Positions 32,600 through 40,629 of a DNA stretch of 64,000 nt are shown here, in pieces. The stretch's first letter is position 1. The number at the start of each line of letters is the position of its first letter. Origin of the DNA: Deltaproteobacteria bacterium. GTDB taxonomy: Bacteria; Myxococcota; XYA12-FULL-58-9. A program made the position numbers and the translations under genes. The stretch lies in contig JACRCV010000007.1 of the NCBI GenBank assembly GCA_016218825.1, positions 1-64,000 on the forward strand, written 5' to 3'. Below the pieces are notes generated by a model, which saw only the letters and a list, made by a program, of their open reading frames with translations, did not search any database and was not told the DNA's origin.

Positions 32600-32700
32600 C
32601 TTAGCGCTCGACCTGTTATTGCGACTGGGGCCGGTCGCCTCAGATCGAGCGAATCCCAAAAGCCCGCTGACGCCGGGGGGGACCCCCCTCACAGCGGGCT
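32600..32700 (+). ncRNA. Candidate structured RNA or 5' leader upstream of fpr
   Basis: The 32539-32835 gap (297 nt) has no protein gene that I can support. After the promoter come three stems: CGCTCGA (32605-32611) with TCGAGCG (32645-32651), enclosing GCGAC (32621-32625) with GTCGC (32634-32638); then AGCCCGCTG (32661-32669) with CAGCGGGCT (32692-32700), which contains a G7/C6 inner stem (32675-32688). There is no U-tract after the last stem, so it is not a classical terminator. It could be a cis-acting leader of fpr or a small RNA. I do not recognise a known riboswitch family. Confidence 0.45.
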
Positions 32701-32835
32701 CCTGTGCGGCGAGTCCCCCAACCCCCTTTCTGTTGCGCGCCTCCATGGCCGGACTGGTCGACGAGCGAGTCGTCGGCCTGGGTGGCGCGAGACGCGGCTC
32801 TTCGCAGCGACGCCCAGTCGCGCTACAGAGAGAGA

Positions 32836-33651
32836 ATGCCGGTCGGTGACCTCAACGCGGTGGTGACGAAAAGGATCGACGTGGCGCCGGGGTTGATGAT
32901 CCTGCGGGTGCGGCCGGACGGCTGGTCGTTGTCGCCGTTCACGCCCGGGCAATACGTCGCCGTCGGTCTGTGGGGTGACGCGCCACGGGTCGCCGGGGCC
33001 GACCCCGAGACGCCGCCGACGCCGGCCGACACGTTGCTGCGGCGCACCTATTCGATCGCGTCGTCCTCGAAGGCCGGCGAGTACCTCGAGCTCTACATCA
33101 GCCTGGTGCGCTCCGGGGCGCTGACCCCGCGCCTGTTTCATCTGCAGGAAGGTGATCGCCTTTGGATGCACCACAAGATCACCGGGGTGTTCACCCTCGA
33201 CTCGGTGCCCGAGGACCGCGACCTGGTGCTCTTGGCCACCGGCACCGGGCTCGCGCCCTACATGAGCATGCTGCGCTCCGGTCTTCTGGGTGGCGGCGCG
33301 CGGCGCTACGCCATCCTCCTCGGGGCGCGGCACTCGTGGGACCTCGGCTATCACGGCGAGCTCTGCGAATGGCAGCGGACCCGCCGCAACCTCACCTACG
33401 TGCCGACCGTCAGTCGCCCGGCGGCAGAGGCGACACCGTGGGGCGGGCACGTCGGCAGGGTGCAGACGCTGTGGCAGGAGCGCGTCCTCGACGCGGTCTG
33501 GGGGGCGCACCCGACCCCGGCCTCGTGCCACGTGTTCTTGTGCGGCAACCCCGGGATGGTCGACGCCATGGTCGAGGTGTTCAAGGCCGAGGGCTTTCGC
33601 GAGCACAGCAAGCGCGCGCCCGGCGAGCTGCACCTCGAGCGCTACAAATAG
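32836..33651 (+). CDS. fpr: Ferredoxin-NADP(+) reductase
   Basis: 271 aa. It moves electrons between NADPH and ferredoxin or flavodoxin through FAD, in the cytoplasm. The FAD motif is RRTYSIASS, the NADPH-binding GTGLAPYMSML, and the nucleotide-binding CGNPGMVDAM. The C-terminal HLERYK matches bacterial Fpr. ATG 32836 has a purine-rich AGAGAGAG just upstream and fits the family start; longer in-frame readings from 32704 add a non-conserved stretch. The leader of about 235 nt holds the structured element. The end overlaps the convergent epimerase-like gene by 10 nt. It could supply low-potential electrons to the neighbouring dehydratase-type operon. Confidence 0.9.
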   Translation: MPVGDLNAVVTKRIDVAPGLMILRVRPDGWSLSPFTPGQYVAVGLWGDAPRVAGADPETPPTPADTLLRRTYSIASSSKAGEYLELYISLVRSGALTPRLFHLQEGDRLWMHHKITGVFTLDSVPEDRDLVLLATGTGLAPYMSMLRSGLLGGGARRYAILLGARHSWDLGYHGELCEWQRTRRNLTYVPTVSRPAAEATPWGGHVGRVQTLWQERVLDAVWGAHPTPASCHVFLCGNPGMVDAMVEVFKAEGFREHSKRAPGELHLERYK

Positions 33652-34553
33652 GACGGGGCGCAAAGCGCCTGACGGACGGCGTCGTCGAACGGTTGGCGGA
33701 CATGGTCCGGCAACAGCGCAAAGATCCCGTCGTCGGCCGCGGTGAGGTCCGTGCCGAGGCCGAGCGCCAGCTCGCGCCCGACCGCAGGCGTCCTCCGGGC
33801 CAGGCGCGCCACCAGCTGGCCGGCGACTGAGCGCGGCAGGAACGGCAGGCGCAGCGCCGGCGGGTGGTTGCCGGCGGCGCGGGCGATGCGGCGCAAGATC
33901 TCGCGGGCCGAGAGGGTCTCCGGGCCCGGCAGCGCGTAGACGCCGCCGGCCGCGGTCGGCAGCCGCAGCGCCGTGAGGATCGCGACCACGACGTCGGCGA
34001 TCGCCACCGGCTGCGAGCGGCTCGCGAGCCAATCGGGGAAGAGCAGCACCGGTGCGCGGGTGCTGATCTCCTTTGCGAGCTCGAAGCTGTCGCTGCCGGC
34101 GCCGACGATCATGGAGGCGCGGAGCTCGAAGGTCGGCGTCGGCCCCGAGCGGAGCACGAGCCCGGTGTGCAGGCGCGAGCGCAGGTGCTTCGAGGCCCGA
34201 CCTCTGGGGAGAACGCCGCCCAGGTAGACGATGCGCTCGACGCCGGCGGCCGCGGCGGCCACCGACAAGCCCACCGCGGCGCGCTCCTCGTGGGCCTCGT
34301 AGTCGCCGGCGGCCGCGAGGTGGTGAACGAGGTAGATCGCCGCCTTGGTGCCGGCAAGCGCAGCGGGAACAGAACGCGGGAGGTCGGCGTCGAAACGCAC
34401 CCAGTCGCGATCCGGGTGCTTGCGGCGCGCGCTGTCTGGATCGCGGCTGCCGCAGCGGACGACGTAGCCGGCGGCGCACAGCGCCGGGTAGAGGTTGCGG
34501 CCGACGAAGCCGGTGGCGCCGGCGAGGAGGATGGTGCCGGGCGCGGTCGGCAC
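33642..34553 (-). CDS. NAD(P)-dependent epimerase/NmrA-like oxidoreductase
   Basis: 303 aa. The N-terminal Rossmann motif GATGFVGRNLYPAL is that of extended or atypical short-chain dehydrogenases. RIVYLGGVLP stands where the Ser/Tyr-Lys catalytic region would be, with no clear YxxxK, so it belongs to the atypical NmrA/SDR-a5 branch. These proteins bind NAD(P) and often act as redox sensors or reductases. The GTG start directly follows the stop of the flavin reductase gene (TAGGTG), so the two are translationally coupled. It is the last gene of a five-gene minus-strand operon. Confidence 0.82.
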   Translation of the reverse strand: MPTAPGTILLAGATGFVGRNLYPALCAAGYVVRCGSRDPDSARRKHPDRDWVRFDADLPRSVPAALAGTKAAIYLVHHLAAAGDYEAHEERAAVGLSVAAAAAGVERIVYLGGVLPRGRASKHLRSRLHTGLVLRSGPTPTFELRASMIVGAGSDSFELAKEISTRAPVLLFPDWLASRSQPVAIADVVVAILTALRLPTAAGGVYALPGPETLSAREILRRIARAAGNHPPALRLPFLPRSVAGQLVARLARRTPAVGRELALGLGTDLTAADDGIFALLPDHVRQPFDDAVRQALCAPSYL

Positions 34554-35045
34554 CTAGCCCTTGGCCGGCCTGCTCTTGTGGTAGTGGATCCCGGCCAGGG
34601 TCGTCAGCGGCTCGCCGGGGTTCAGCACCGCGGCGTCGACGACCTTGCCGATGAACATCAAGTGGTCGCCGACCTCGAGGCTCTTGACCACTTCGCAGTC
34701 GAAGTAGGCCAGGGCGTCGGTGAGGATCGCAGCGCCGGTGGTCGCCTCGCGGGCCGGCACCTTGTCGAGCTTGTTGTCGCCCGCCATGCTGCGCCGGGCG
34801 AAGTGGCCGGCGAGCTTCATCTGATCGGCTCTGAGGATGTTGAGCACGAAGTTCTTGGTGCTCTTCAGCAGATCGACGCTGTAGTGCAGCTTGTCGACCG
34901 CGATCATCAAGTGCAGCGGGCTGAACGAAACCGGGCTCGTCCACGACACCGCGAGACCGCTCTCGGCGCCGCCCCGGCCGAGCGTCGCGACACAGACGCT
35001 CAACGGAAACTTGTCGAGGACGTCGATGAACTTGTCCTTCGCCAT
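34554..35045 (-). CDS. Flavin reductase-like FMN-binding protein
   Basis: 163 aa, the usual length of the flavin reductase-like split-barrel family, which binds FMN and reduces flavins or substrates with NAD(P)H. Characteristic stretches are FPLSVCVATL, GLAVSWTSPVSFSPLHLMIAV and FVLNILRADQ. A strong GGAGGT lies 7 nt before the ATG. It sits 20 nt after the activator gene in the 2-hydroxyacyl-CoA dehydratase-type operon. It may supply reduced FMN or act on a flavin-linked step; dehydratase component D carries FMN in some family members. Cytoplasmic. Confidence 0.87.
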   Translation of the reverse strand: MAKDKFIDVLDKFPLSVCVATLGRGGAESGLAVSWTSPVSFSPLHLMIAVDKLHYSVDLLKSTKNFVLNILRADQMKLAGHFARRSMAGDNKLDKVPAREATTGAAILTDALAYFDCEVVKSLEVGDHLMFIGKVVDAAVLNPGEPLTTLAGIHYHKSRPAKG

Positions 35046-35065
35046 CGTAAACCTCCGGCTGTGGC

Positions 35066-35860
35066 CTATCGAGTCGCGGGATTCCCGGCCTTTGTCAAGA
35101 GGGCCGACAGCGCCGCACCCAACGCGCCGACCAGCTGGGGATCGGGGACGACCTCGATCGGCCGGCCCACGGCCACGGTCAACGCGGCGCGCATCGCGGG
35201 ATTCAGCGCCACCCCGCCGCTGAGGCCGATGCGCGGGTCATCGACGAAGCGGCCGGCGAGCTGGGCGACGCGCGACGCCAGCGACTCGTGCAGGCCGCGG
35301 AGGACGCCTTCGAGCGGCGCACCCTCGGCCAAGAGCGACACGACCTCGCTCTCGGCGAACACCGTGCAGGTGTTGGACACGGTGACCGCGGGCTCGGCGC
35401 CGGCGGTGTGCAGGGCGACCTCGGCGAGCGGCACCGCCAGGCGTGCCAGGATCACCTCGAGGAAACGACCGGTGCCGGCCGCGCACTTGTCGTTCATCGC
35501 GAAGTCCAGGACCTCGCCCTCGGCGCCGACCCGGATCGCCTTGGTGTCCTGGCCGCCCACGTCGATCAACAGGTGCGGGCGTTTGAGGTGGAAGAACGAG
35601 CCGCGCGCGTGACAGGTGATCTCGGTCACCGCCGCCCGGGCCGGGATGCGCTTGCGGCCGTAGCCGGTCGCGACCAGCGGCGCGGCCTCCGCCTCGGGGA
35701 ATCGGGCGCGGACCAGGGCGAGGAGGCGCTCGGCCTGCGCTTCGAGCTTCGGGTGGGCGGGCTCGATGCTCGCGGACAGGATGACGCCGGCCGCGTCGAT
35801 GGCGACGAGCTTGAAGGCCGTGCTCCCGGCGTCGACGCCGATGGCGGCGACCGCGGTCAC
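35066..35860 (-). CDS. BadF/BadG/HgdC-type CoA dehydratase/reductase activator ATPase
   Basis: 264 aa, family length about 260. It is an ASKHA-fold ATPase that, as a homodimer with one bridging 4Fe-4S cluster, drives an electron into the dehydratase or reductase. AIGVDAGSTAFKLV begins the fold. LLIDVGGQDTKAI follows. The cluster cysteines are in MNDKCAAGTGRF and VSNTCTVFAESE, and GLSGGVALNPAM closes the site. The start overlaps the preceding stop by 4 nt (GTGA at 35857-35860). The family is oxygen-sensitive and found mainly in anaerobes, so this operon is a hint of anaerobic or microaerobic metabolism. Confidence 0.92.
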   Translation of the reverse strand: MTAVAAIGVDAGSTAFKLVAIDAAGVILSASIEPAHPKLEAQAERLLALVRARFPEAEAAPLVATGYGRKRIPARAAVTEITCHARGSFFHLKRPHLLIDVGGQDTKAIRVGAEGEVLDFAMNDKCAAGTGRFLEVILARLAVPLAEVALHTAGAEPAVTVSNTCTVFAESEVVSLLAEGAPLEGVLRGLHESLASRVAQLAGRFVDDPRIGLSGGVALNPAMRAALTVAVGRPIEVVPDPQLVGALGAALSALLTKAGNPATR

Positions 35861-37164
35861 CTGAAGCTCTCCATGAACGCCGCGAGGCGACTCTCGACCT
35901 GGGCGGCCGCGAAGGCGCGTGGATCGGCGTGGTCGGCGTCGAGGATCAACGTCTTGATGCCGAGATCGCGCTGCAGCCGCTCCTTCAAGTCGATCTGCCC
36001 CACCGAGTACGGCTTGCAGGACCGATCCGAATGCAGCACCGCGCCGTCGACCTGGAAGCGGCGCGCGAGCTCGGTCATCACCCGCAGCCGGTTCTTCAGA
36101 TCCTGGTTCAACAGCACGTGCGAGTAGGCCATCGCCAGCGATTCGAGGGGGTGGTGCGGATCGAAGGTCGTGCCCGGCTCGGCCCAGGCGTCGGTGTAGG
36201 TGGCGCAGACGAAGTTGAAGCCGGCCGCGGCCAAGCTCGTGGCGAGCTCGCGGATCTGGTACCAGATCGGCAGGTTGTCCCACAGCAGGCGGTGGCGCTC
36301 GTGCTCGATGCCGCCGATGCCCCGGGCGACGCGGTCCGAGAGCTCGTCGCGCAGCATGCGGTAGTAGGCGTTGCACGCCACGGTGCCGCGCATCGCGACG
36401 ATCGGCGCCATGTGCACGAAGCCGTCGAAGCAGGTCCAGGGCGCCGGCCGGTGGCTCGACAGCCCCAGGCACTCGCCCCAGAGCTGCGTCCCCTCGGCGG
36501 CCAGCCGAATCGGCACCTCGAGGTCCGAGATGTCGGCGCGGCGTTTTGCCACCCGCGCCGCGGTGGCGTAGGCCTCGTAGAGCTGGGCGGCGACGTAGTC
36601 GAGGTGCGCGCGCGGCGCCTGGCCGTAGACGAAGGGCGTGTCGATGAGCACCAGCGGCACCCCGAGGCGGTCGGCGAGCACCCGGTACCAGTAGAGGACC
36701 GTCTGGCAGATGTTGGTGCAACAACCCAACAGGTCGGGACGGGGGAGGCGGCCGGTCGGGGTCGAGCCGGAGAGCAACGAGCCGAGGTCGGCGCGGGCGT
36801 AGCCGCACAGGTCGCGGGAGAACCCGGCGCGCTCCGCCACCTCCGAGAGCTGCGGCACCAACCGCCGGGCGCTGCACAGCGCGCCGTGGTTCTCGGGGTA
36901 GACGACGTGGTAGCCGAAGGGCCGCAGGAGCTCGACCGGGAAACCGCTGGTCACGTAGGCCACCGGCACCGCGCCGTCGGCAAAGCGGCCGCCGAGGTAA
37001 TGGGCGCTCATCAGCTCCTTGAGCTTGTGCCTGGACTCGAGCGGCGGCCCCAACGGCGAGGTCGCTCCGGTGCCGCCCTGCGATCGGCGTCGCTTCGTGA
37101 TCCGGAGCAGCGCCGGCGCGACCAGCCGCGACACGATCTCGTAGCGCAGGCGGCGCAAGATCAT
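35857..37164 (-). CDS. 2-hydroxyacyl-CoA dehydratase/benzoyl-CoA reductase family subunit (larger)
   Basis: 435 aa. Fold and motifs are those of component D of 2-hydroxyacyl-CoA dehydratases and benzoyl-CoA reductase subunits, each carrying a 4Fe-4S cluster. Cys-bearing motifs include LLGCCTNICQTVLYW, LWGECLGL and LHSDRSCKPYSVGQ. The last is close to benzoyl-CoA reductase-like members. The reaction would be reductive radical dehydration or dearomatisation of an acyl-CoA, driven by the ATPase encoded next. It overlaps both neighbours by 4 nt (ATGA upstream, GTGA downstream), so the three proteins are made in fixed ratio. The substrate cannot be read from sequence. Confidence 0.85.
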   Translation of the reverse strand: MILRRLRYEIVSRLVAPALLRITKRRRSQGGTGATSPLGPPLESRHKLKELMSAHYLGGRFADGAVPVAYVTSGFPVELLRPFGYHVVYPENHGALCSARRLVPQLSEVAERAGFSRDLCGYARADLGSLLSGSTPTGRLPRPDLLGCCTNICQTVLYWYRVLADRLGVPLVLIDTPFVYGQAPRAHLDYVAAQLYEAYATAARVAKRRADISDLEVPIRLAAEGTQLWGECLGLSSHRPAPWTCFDGFVHMAPIVAMRGTVACNAYYRMLRDELSDRVARGIGGIEHERHRLLWDNLPIWYQIRELATSLAAAGFNFVCATYTDAWAEPGTTFDPHHPLESLAMAYSHVLLNQDLKNRLRVMTELARRFQVDGAVLHSDRSCKPYSVGQIDLKERLQRDLGIKTLILDADHADPRAFAAAQVESRLAAFMESFR

Positions 37165-38255
37165 GACACGCCCCGATTGCCGACCATTTCGACGAATGCT
37201 TCGAGCCGGGTCTGCGTCTGCCCGGAGAGCTGCTCTTCCAGCTCGGTCTCGAGGACCAGGACCGGGGCGTTCTTCGCCGCGAAGTGGGCCTGGAGCGCCG
37301 GGACCTGGAATAGCTCCGGGTCGCAGAACTTCACCACGTGGATCACCAGGCCGCGGGCCTTGGATGCGGTGAACAGGCCGTCGAGGTACGACAGGCGCTC
37401 GCCAAGCGGCGTGCCGAAGGTCGGGCATGGGGGGCCGGCGAACGCCAGCGTCGCCAGTGTCCGCCACGGATCGGCCTCCGGCACCACCGGCTGCCGCAGC
37501 ACCCGCCGACCGACGGCGGCGTAGTCGTCGGCGACGATGCGCGCCCCGAGCCGATCGAGCGCCTCGAGCAGGGTCCTGGGCTCCGGGACGTAGCCGCTGA
37601 CCATCAGCGGTACGGCGACGGCGGCCGCATCCTTCGTCAGCCGGGCGGATAGCGCTTCGAGCTCGGCTCTGTGGTCCGCGGGCCAGAGGAACTCGCCGCG
37701 GCGCAGACAACGGTAGAGCTCGACGTCGCTCGCCGGCAGGTGGCGACGCTCGGTGAGCAGCCGCCGCCGCAGCGCGTGGATCTCGAGGTGCAGCGCGATG
37801 GCGCCGGACAGCTTGGCGTCGTCGAGCGCGTGTCCGGTCAGCCGCGCCAGCGTCTCGGCCAGGCGCCGGAGCTCGGCGGTCGCGAACGCCAGGGTGCTGT
37901 CGCGCCGCCCGCCCTTGGGGTGCAGGTATTGCAGCGTCGGCCGCCGCAACGCGCCGAAGTCCGCGGCGAGGCTCGCGACGCCCTGGAGCGAGTCACAGGT
38001 GTGCGGGAAGAGCACCGCGTCGACGTGCTGTTCGCCGCCGGCGGCGAGAAAGGCCAGGGCGTTTCTGACGATCGCACAGACGTAGGGTTGGATCTGGGCC
38101 GCGGCGTGGCCGCGCGCCGGCCCCGGAGGCCCCCAGACTTCGACCGCGAGCAGATCCATCGCGGTGAGGATCTCCTTTGGATAGTGTATCGGCAGCACCG
38201 CGACCGCCTTGCGGCCGTGCCGTTGCCTCTGGGTGTCGATGTAGTCCTGCCGCAT
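37161..38255 (-). CDS. 2-hydroxyacyl-CoA dehydratase/benzoyl-CoA reductase family subunit (smaller)
   Basis: 364 aa, first gene of the operon. It has the family's paired Rossmann-like halves. The likely cluster cysteines are in LFPHTCDSLQGV, AGPPCPTFG and HVVKFCDPELF. IHYPKEILTAMDLL near the N-terminus is typical (the family has P.ELI.A.G). It is expected to pair with the 435-aa subunit. ATG 38255 is preceded by another possible GTG at 38258. It diverges from the 38469 gene across 213 nt in which I see only a weak minus-strand -10 (TATGCT) and a plus-strand TTGACA (38377-38382) without a matching -10. Confidence 0.83.
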   Translation of the reverse strand: MRQDYIDTQRQRHGRKAVAVLPIHYPKEILTAMDLLAVEVWGPPGPARGHAAAQIQPYVCAIVRNALAFLAAGGEQHVDAVLFPHTCDSLQGVASLAADFGALRRPTLQYLHPKGGRRDSTLAFATAELRRLAETLARLTGHALDDAKLSGAIALHLEIHALRRRLLTERRHLPASDVELYRCLRRGEFLWPADHRAELEALSARLTKDAAAVAVPLMVSGYVPEPRTLLEALDRLGARIVADDYAAVGRRVLRQPVVPEADPWRTLATLAFAGPPCPTFGTPLGERLSYLDGLFTASKARGLVIHVVKFCDPELFQVPALQAHFAAKNAPVLVLETELEEQLSGQTQTRLEAFVEMVGNRGVS

Positions 38256-38468
38256 CACGCTGCCACGTCGCTCCACCGCGACTCGGGTTGCACCGCGACC
38301 TCGACAAGGCGACAAATGGCCGGCGCCGTCGCCTGGGCCGCCGCGGTGGTGCAGAGCATAGCGCAACGGCGCGGCGTTGACATGCTCGTCCGCTCGCGAC
38401 CGCGCTCTTCTTTTGGCTAGGCGCGGCCGGCACTGCTGGGGTAGAAACGAGCCAGCTGAAGGTGATGC

Positions 38469-38984
38469 ATGAGCGACAACGATGACTTCGATGCCTTCGA
38501 CCGTCTTGCCGGTCAGCCGTCCGAGCCGACCGCCGACACCGGGGTGTTGTTGTCGAGCGCCGAGGGCGGCGACCGCAGCGGCGGCTTCGACGTCGGCAGC
38601 GTGAAGCTCACCGGCTCGCACCCGTCATTGCGGATGATCGCCGCCGACCCGTTGCCGTGGGCGGTGGGCGGCGTGTTGGGGGTGTTGCTCCTCGTCGTCT
38701 TGTTCGCGTGGACGCTGCCGATGCGCGGTGATCTGCACAAGGCGCAGGCCGACCTCGACGAGATCACGAAGACCCTGGACGACAAGAACCGCGAGATCGC
38801 GCGTCTCGAGGCCGAGCGCGCCGAGCTCGAGCGGGCGCGGACGTCGCTCGCCGCCGAGAACGAGCAGCGCGCCAACGCCGGCGACCAGGCGGCGCGAGAC
38901 AGCGAGAGCCAGGACGCCGCGAGCAAGAAGGCCCAGGTCGCGGCGAAGAAGCCCAAGAAGGTCAAGAAGCCCAAACGACGCTGA
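38469..38984 (+). CDS. Single-pass membrane protein with coiled coil
   Basis: 171 aa, unrecognised. An acidic cytosolic N-terminus (1 to about 60) is followed by one membrane helix (about 63-83). A strong heptad coiled coil (about 90-140; LDEITKTLDDKNREIARLEA) and a very basic C-terminus (KKPKKVKKPKRR) complete it. The layout resembles small bitopic scaffold proteins of the envelope or division type, but no family motif is visible. GAAGGTGATGC just precedes the ATG. Confidence 0.65.
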   Translation: MSDNDDFDAFDRLAGQPSEPTADTGVLLSSAEGGDRSGGFDVGSVKLTGSHPSLRMIAADPLPWAVGGVLGVLLLVVLFAWTLPMRGDLHKAQADLDEITKTLDDKNREIARLEAERAELERARTSLAAENEQRANAGDQAARDSESQDAASKKAQVAAKKPKKVKKPKRR

Positions 38985-39087
38985 GCGCCGGCTGCGGCGC
39001 TGATCTGGACTGCCGACCGTTCGCCGCCCAGAGCCTCGTGGTGGCCACGACAGCGCGACGCGCGGCTTCGGCTGGGCGCTCTTCGGC

Positions 39088-39477
39088 GTGGTGGTGTCGT
39101 TGCCGCTGGCGCTGGTGCTCGAGAGGCTCATCGCTGCCGCGCCGTTGCCGTCGTTCTATGAAGACGTGCGGCGCGCCCTCGGTCCGATCCTGACGCTTCT
39201 CGCGTGGTGGGGGGTGGCGGTCGCGGTGCCGGTCGACGTCTTCGCCGTTCTGCTGCATCGCTCGCTGTGGGCCAAGGCGGCGGTGACCGAGCGCGATCCG
39301 GCGGCGCTCCGCTGGAAGCGCTTCGAGACCCTGATGATCACGGCGTCGGTGGCGCAGGTCCCGGGGCTCGTGGCGGTGGTGCTCTCGACGTTGGGGGCGG
39401 GCCTGCTGCCGGTGGTGGTTTGCGTCGCGATCTCGTCGCTGGGCGCGGCGGCGCTGGCGTTCTGCTTGCGGCGATAG
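39088..39477 (+). CDS. Small multi-pass membrane protein, unknown function
   Basis: 129 aa with four hydrophobic stretches (about 1-18, 28-50, 84-106 and 107-126). No family is recognised. The frame is open from 39004, but the only ordinary start codons are GTGs at 39088-39096. The first membrane helix would gain a few residues (ALFG) if translation began upstream at a non-standard codon. It lies 103 nt after the coiled-coil gene and upstream of trxB. Confidence 0.5.
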   Translation: MVVSLPLALVLERLIAAAPLPSFYEDVRRALGPILTLLAWWGVAVAVPVDVFAVLLHRSLWAKAAVTERDPAALRWKRFETLMITASVAQVPGLVAVVLSTLGAGLLPVVVCVAISSLGAAALAFCLRR

Positions 39478-39577
39478 CGGCGCGCGGCGCACTCTTTCAT
39501 TGGCCTGACGCCTCTAATAGGGTGGGTGGCGTTCACCGCCGCACGCCGGGGAGAACCTGGCGCACGAGGAGCACGTC

Positions 39578-40525
39578 ATGGAGAAGGTGGAAAACGTCAT
39601 CATCATCGGCTCCGGCCCCGCCGGTCACACCGCCGCCATCTACAGTGGACGCGCCAACCTCGCGCCGCTGATGTTCGAAGGCTTTCAGGCCGGGGGCGTG
39701 CCCGGCGGCCAGTTGATGATCACGACCGAGGTGGAGAACTACCCCGGCTTTCCAGAGGGGGTCTCCGGGCCCGACCTGATGGCGGCGCTGCGCAAGCAGT
39801 CGGAGCGCTACGGTACGCGGATCCTGACCCAGGACGTCGAGGCGGTCGATCTGTCGCGGCAGCCGTTCAAGGTGGTCGCCGAGGGCAAGGAGCACTTCGG
39901 CCGCGCCCTCATCATCGCGACCGGCGCGTCGGCGCGCTATCTGGGCCTCGACAGCGAGCAGCGGTTGATGAACCGCGGCGTCTCGGCGTGCGCCACCTGC
40001 GACGGCGCCTTGCCGGTCTTTCGCAACAAGGAGCTCGTGGTCGTCGGCGGTGGCGACACCGCGATGGAGGAGGCGAGCTTCCTCACCCGGTTCGCGAGCA
40101 AGGTGACCGTCGTGCACCGCCGCGACGAGCTGCGGGCGTCGAAGGTGATGGCCGAGCGGGTGCGCCACAACCCGAAGGTGGCGTTCATGCTCAACACCGT
40201 GATCGAGGAGATCGTCGGCAAGGAGCAGGTGGCGGCGGTGCGCTTGCACAACCTCGCCACCCAGAAGGTCGAGGAGAAGCCGGTCGCGGGGGTGTTCATC
40301 GCCATCGGCCACACGCCGAACACCGGGCTGTTCAAGGGCCAGCTGCAGCTGAACCCTCAGGGCTACGTCGAGACCCGCGGCAAGTCGACCTACACCAGCG
40401 TCGACGGCGTGTTCGCCTGCGGCGACGTCCAGGATCCGACCTATCGTCAGGCGGTCAGCGCCGCCGGCTCCGGCTGCCAGGCCGCGATCGACGCCGAGCG
40501 CTGGTTGGAAGCGCACGCACATTGA
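39578..40525 (+). CDS. trxB: Thioredoxin-disulfide reductase
   Basis: 315 aa, normal length. It reduces thioredoxin with NADPH through FAD. The FAD motif is IIIGSGPAGHTAAIYSGRA, the redox pair Cys138/Cys141 is in SACATCDGALP, the NADPH motif is VVVGGGDTAMEEA, and the C-terminal FAD motif is GVFACGDVQDPTYRQAVSAAG. GAGGAGC lies about 5 nt before the ATG. An upstream TAATAG (39515-39520) may be a -10 box. Confidence 0.96.
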   Translation: MEKVENVIIIGSGPAGHTAAIYSGRANLAPLMFEGFQAGGVPGGQLMITTEVENYPGFPEGVSGPDLMAALRKQSERYGTRILTQDVEAVDLSRQPFKVVAEGKEHFGRALIIATGASARYLGLDSEQRLMNRGVSACATCDGALPVFRNKELVVVGGGDTAMEEASFLTRFASKVTVVHRRDELRASKVMAERVRHNPKVAFMLNTVIEEIVGKEQVAAVRLHNLATQKVEEKPVAGVFIAIGHTPNTGLFKGQLQLNPQGYVETRGKSTYTSVDGVFACGDVQDPTYRQAVSAAGSGCQAAIDAERWLEAHAH

Positions 40526-40571
40526 CCCGGGGCACGAAAACCGCCTAATAAACCTCAGGAACTGGGAGTTT

Positions 40572-40598
40572 CCCGCCGCTTGCGAGTGAGCCGGCGGG
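40572..40598 (+). other. Hairpin between trxB and next gene
   Basis: Arms CCCGCCG (40572-40578) and CGGCGGG (40592-40598) around a 13-nt loop, with extra pairing of GGAG and CTCC outside. No U-tract. It could be a weak terminator of trxB or a leader element of the next gene. Confidence 0.35.
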
Positions 40599-40629
40599 GT
40601 GGGCTCCTGCCCGCGCGGGTGTGTTCAGG

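Noticed and set aside
32600-32700. Possible tRNA-like fold
   Set aside because: There is no CCA end or T-loop, and the stems do not fit the tRNA layout.
32704-32835. In-frame N-terminal extension of fpr
   Set aside because: It is not similar to the Fpr family, there is a purine-rich site before ATG 32836, and the stretch overlaps the leader.
38377-38382. TTGACA upstream of the 38469 gene
   Set aside because: No -10 at 16-18 nt; probably chance.
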